A stretch of DNA of 64,000 nucleotides from Morinoia aosen (lineage: Eukaryota > Arthropoda > Malacostraca > Amphipoda > Talitridae): the NCBI GenBank assembly GCA_030386875.1, contig CM059564.1:47574075-47638074 (forward strand), in the 5' to 3' direction. Below are positions 61,582 to 64,000 of the stretch, piece after piece. A model generated the notes under the pieces. The model ran no database searches. It had not been told where the DNA came from and worked only from the letters and a program-made list of their open reading frames with translations. Position 1 is the first letter of the stretch. Each line of letters starts with the position of its first letter. Position numbers and translations under genes: made by a program.

Positions 61582-62432
61582 TTACCAGGCGTGTTTCTTC
61601 TCGAAGATGGGGACCTTCACGGGGACCTGGATCTTCTTGACGACTTCAATGGGGACCTTCTTGATGACCTCAACTGGTACCTTCACCTTCCTGAGGATGG
61701 TGACGTGGTGGGGCACGACGAAGGGCTTGGACACCTGGAAGACCTCAGGGACGTAGGTGGCAACAGGGGATGGCACCACAATGGGTACGTTGGAGATCAC
61801 ATTGCCGCCGACGCTAGCGCTGATGCCTCCACCGCCTCCAAGTCCACCTCCGAATCCACCGGCTCCAAGTCCACCTCCGAATCCACCGAGTCCACCTCCG
61901 AGTCCACCGATTCCGCCTCCAAGTCCACCGAGTCCACCTCCGAATCCACCGATTCCTCCACCATGACCACCAGCGGCGGCGCAGGCCACGACGGCAGCGA
62001 AGACGATAGCGCTGACCTGGAGGCAGAAATCCAACATGTCAAACCTGGCATTTACAGATTTTTGAAAACACATCTAATAATTGCTATGAATCACCAAATA
62101 CATCACTGCATTGGTTTATTCCTTTTTGATTCAGTGCCTAAATATTGGAACTTTCGGACTCATTCACGAAAACATTTAAGATTTGTATATAGTTCACGAC
62201 GAACTTCCAACAGAAATATTAAGGGAGACACGATATGACGTGTGTAGAGAGGACATAGTGAAATTGACGACTACATTTTGAATCGAAATTATTTCGCTGG
62301 TTTTATAAAATATTTCACTATTCACACAGTCACAAATCTTGAACCAAATCAAGCACATGTAACCATGTTGAATGCGAAGTACAATTTTCTAATGTATCAG
62401 ATGCTCTTATACTGTTTACTCACAGAGTTCAT
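61582..62432 (-). CDS. Secreted glycine-rich, Val-Pro-Lys cuticle-type protein (gene B), two exons
   Basis: Spliced gene. Exon 1 is 62432-62424 (ATGAACTCT, identical to gene A), followed by donor GTGAGT. A 407-bp phase-0 intron ends in CTCCAG, and exon 2 is 62016-61582. The product is 147 residues. Residues 4-18 are a hydrophobic signal core ending Ala-Ala-Ala, with probable cleavage before Gly19. Residues 19-67 are almost pure Gly with Leu, Ile and Phe (GGGLGG/GGGIGG repeats). The C-terminal third (about 98-147) is basic, with VPVEVIKKVPIEVVKK and VPVKVP repeats, and ends in Trp as in gene A. Both proteins share a Ser-Lys-Pro-Phe at the start of the basic segment. It is probably a structural protein of cuticle or another secreted matrix. 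Starting at the in-frame Met at 62073 would read through the intron end; the splice model is preferred because it restores a proper signal peptide and matches gene A. Confidence 0.85.
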
Positions 62433-62490
62433 TTTGGTTGTTTGGTATTGAAGCTTGAGCCACACAATGATCTTCCCCAGCGACGTGCAT

Positions 62491-62498
62491 CTTATATA
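62491..62498 (-). promoter_or_regulatory. TATA box of gene B
   Basis: TATATAAG on the minus strand, 59 bp upstream of the gene B start codon, at nearly the same position as in gene A. Confidence 0.75.
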
Positions 62499-64000
62499 CT
62501 AAATCTGCAGCGGTGAAAAACGTCTCCGTGTTCAGGGCCAGGGCTTCTGGGACGCTTGCGTTGACCTTAGAAACTGAACTCCCTGGAAAAAAAGTCACTC
62601 TCGCTCGCTGCGATGAGGCAGCGAAAATTAGAGCGCAAAGGCAAGTGGTTCGTTCGTCTGGGCACCGCCTGGATTCCACTGATCAACGCAACGGTGAGAG
62701 CTGCCTGCTGCAGACACCGAGCTATGGTGTTTCTAAGGGGCTTCCACACCTCAAAATAGGAGAAGTGTTGGTCTTACGATCGGAGTGGCAGCGCTACTGT
62801 TACTTGAGTTGAACACCGGTTGAAGAATAGAAAAACTCAAAGCAAAAGAATGGCCGGTCGAAGAATTGAAAAACTAGAGCAAACGAATGTTTGTTGCAGG
62901 TTCGACTTGGAGTTAAGAGTTAGTAACTAACTGTAAATTAGAAAATTAATTTTGATATACGATCCAATTAGGATTTATGAATCTTCGTAACACCAGTTGA
63001 AGTATTGAGAAGTTAGAGTAAATGAATGTTCGATCGTTTGTTGTAGGTTCGAGTTAGAGTTTAGGAGTTAGTAACTAACAAGAAATAAGAAAATTAATTT
63101 TTTAAGACGATCCAATAAGAACTTATGAATCTTGAGCAATGATTCGAAAAAAAAGAAAACTTTGTTTTCCTATCCAACTCTGTGATTCTAGAAGTACTTA
63201 TACTTTGTGGGTGGTACACTGTAAAATTTGATATGTTTCATAAACAAGGATCTGGCCGCTACATGACCGGTGTTGAGAAATCACTTCAAGTATCGCACAT
63301 TAATTTTGTTTTCCATTTCCATGCTAAAACTTATTGTAAGAGTTATTATGTTTTAAGTTTCAAGAGTTATTCTTAATACATGTCACAATTTTAGGGAGTG
63401 ATTCTAAAAACTTATTTTAGGAGCCTTTTATATCTGACACTTGGACTGTTCGTTCCATGAATTTCTGTAAAATATTCTCTCCTATTTCGATTTTAAAAGC
63501 CTTTTGAATCTGGTGATACTTGACGGTTCGTTCCAAACATTACCATTAAATGTTCTCTCCTCTTACAAAATCACAAAAAGTTGACTAAGCTGGAGTAAAG
63601 AAAGCACTCATCAATTTCTGGAAGTGCCAGTTGCTTTGAGCAGAATTTTTCCCCCTGCTGCAAATTCGCGAGCTAAAAAATGTTTATGTCTCCTGAATGA
63701 AACTTATTCATCATTTCCCAGCATTCTGTACTGTTAAATAATCGTTTTCAGAACTGCTGAAATGAATACCTATCATATCCGTTGAATTTCAAATCATCAA
63801 TATGTGAATATTCATTGAAACAAAGCAACACTTAATCGATGCAAAACGTTTAAATTTCAAACAGCTAAATGGTTAACATATCACGGTCTGGAAACCTCAA
63901 CTCCTTTGTATACATGGCATGATCTTCGACTGTAACTTCGGAGAGTCAAATTCTTCGCTAGAATATTTCAGTAAAAAACCGCGATGAAAATAAATCTCAG
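62499..64000. other. Upstream flank of gene B with local duplications
   Basis: A ~147-bp direct duplication (units about 62860-62985 and 62998-63135) shares GAAGAATTGA-like starts, GGTTCGA, GAGTTAGTAACTAAC and GATCCAAT, with a third partial start at 62822. A second duplication at 63414-63488 and 63490-63560 shares TTTTA-AGCCTTTT, GTTCGTTCCA and TTCTCTCCT. No gene is supported. Upstream control DNA of gene B may lie here. Confidence 0.45.

Noticed and set aside
61552..62238. 228-codon Ser/Thr/Glu/Asp-rich ORF on the plus strand
   Set aside because: It is the antisense of gene B exon 2 and has no promoter or signal of its own.

Overview
This window looks like nuclear DNA from an arthropod, probably an insect. 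It is AT-rich and gene-poor. The two host genes I can support are spliced, have TATA boxes, and encode secreted glycine-rich proteins of a cuticle-matrix type. Nothing bacterial or viral is visible. The species cannot be named from the sequence alone.

Layout. 1-4134 holds a non-LTR retrotransposon (LINE) with an intact 1000-residue endonuclease/reverse transcriptase ORF and a short-repeat 3' tail. 4.1-23.9 kb is non-coding and full of repeats: a TTAA-flanked piggyBac-type non-autonomous element (6874-7459), a ~55-bp tandem array (8577-9050), a large inverted repeat (9507-10064), a minus-strand LINE scrap (16675-16795), 29-bp and 53-bp arrays, and a palindromic MITE (22337-22456). 23991-34284 is one huge 17-bp minisatellite of about 604 units. 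A G-rich 22-bp array follows (34434-34983), then a 20-bp array (37663-39308) and a 31-bp array (39990-40612).

The right third holds the two host genes, both on the minus strand. Gene A spans 43704-42596 and gene B spans 62432-61582. They are paralogs: each has a 9-nt first coding exon with the same sequence (encoding M-N-S), a phase-0 intron of 0.4-0.5 kb, and one large second exon encoding a signal peptide, glycine-rich blocks and a basic Val-Pro-Lys segment. Between them lie an interspersed repeat copy (its second copy is at 59.7 kb), a hAT-type MITE with 8-bp target duplication, a second copy of the palindromic MITE inside a 14-bp array, LINE 3'-end scraps, a tRNA-derived SINE, a dead Tc1/mariner fragment and a 47-bp array.

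Tandem arrays make up roughly a quarter of the window. The two cuticle-type genes probably contribute to the same extracellular matrix. The other identifiable parts are transposons and satellites. The most notable structure is the 17-bp array: it is open in all three forward frames, keeps its register over 10 kb, varies mainly at CpG sites, and has nested ~1.8-kb and ~3.6-kb higher-order duplications.
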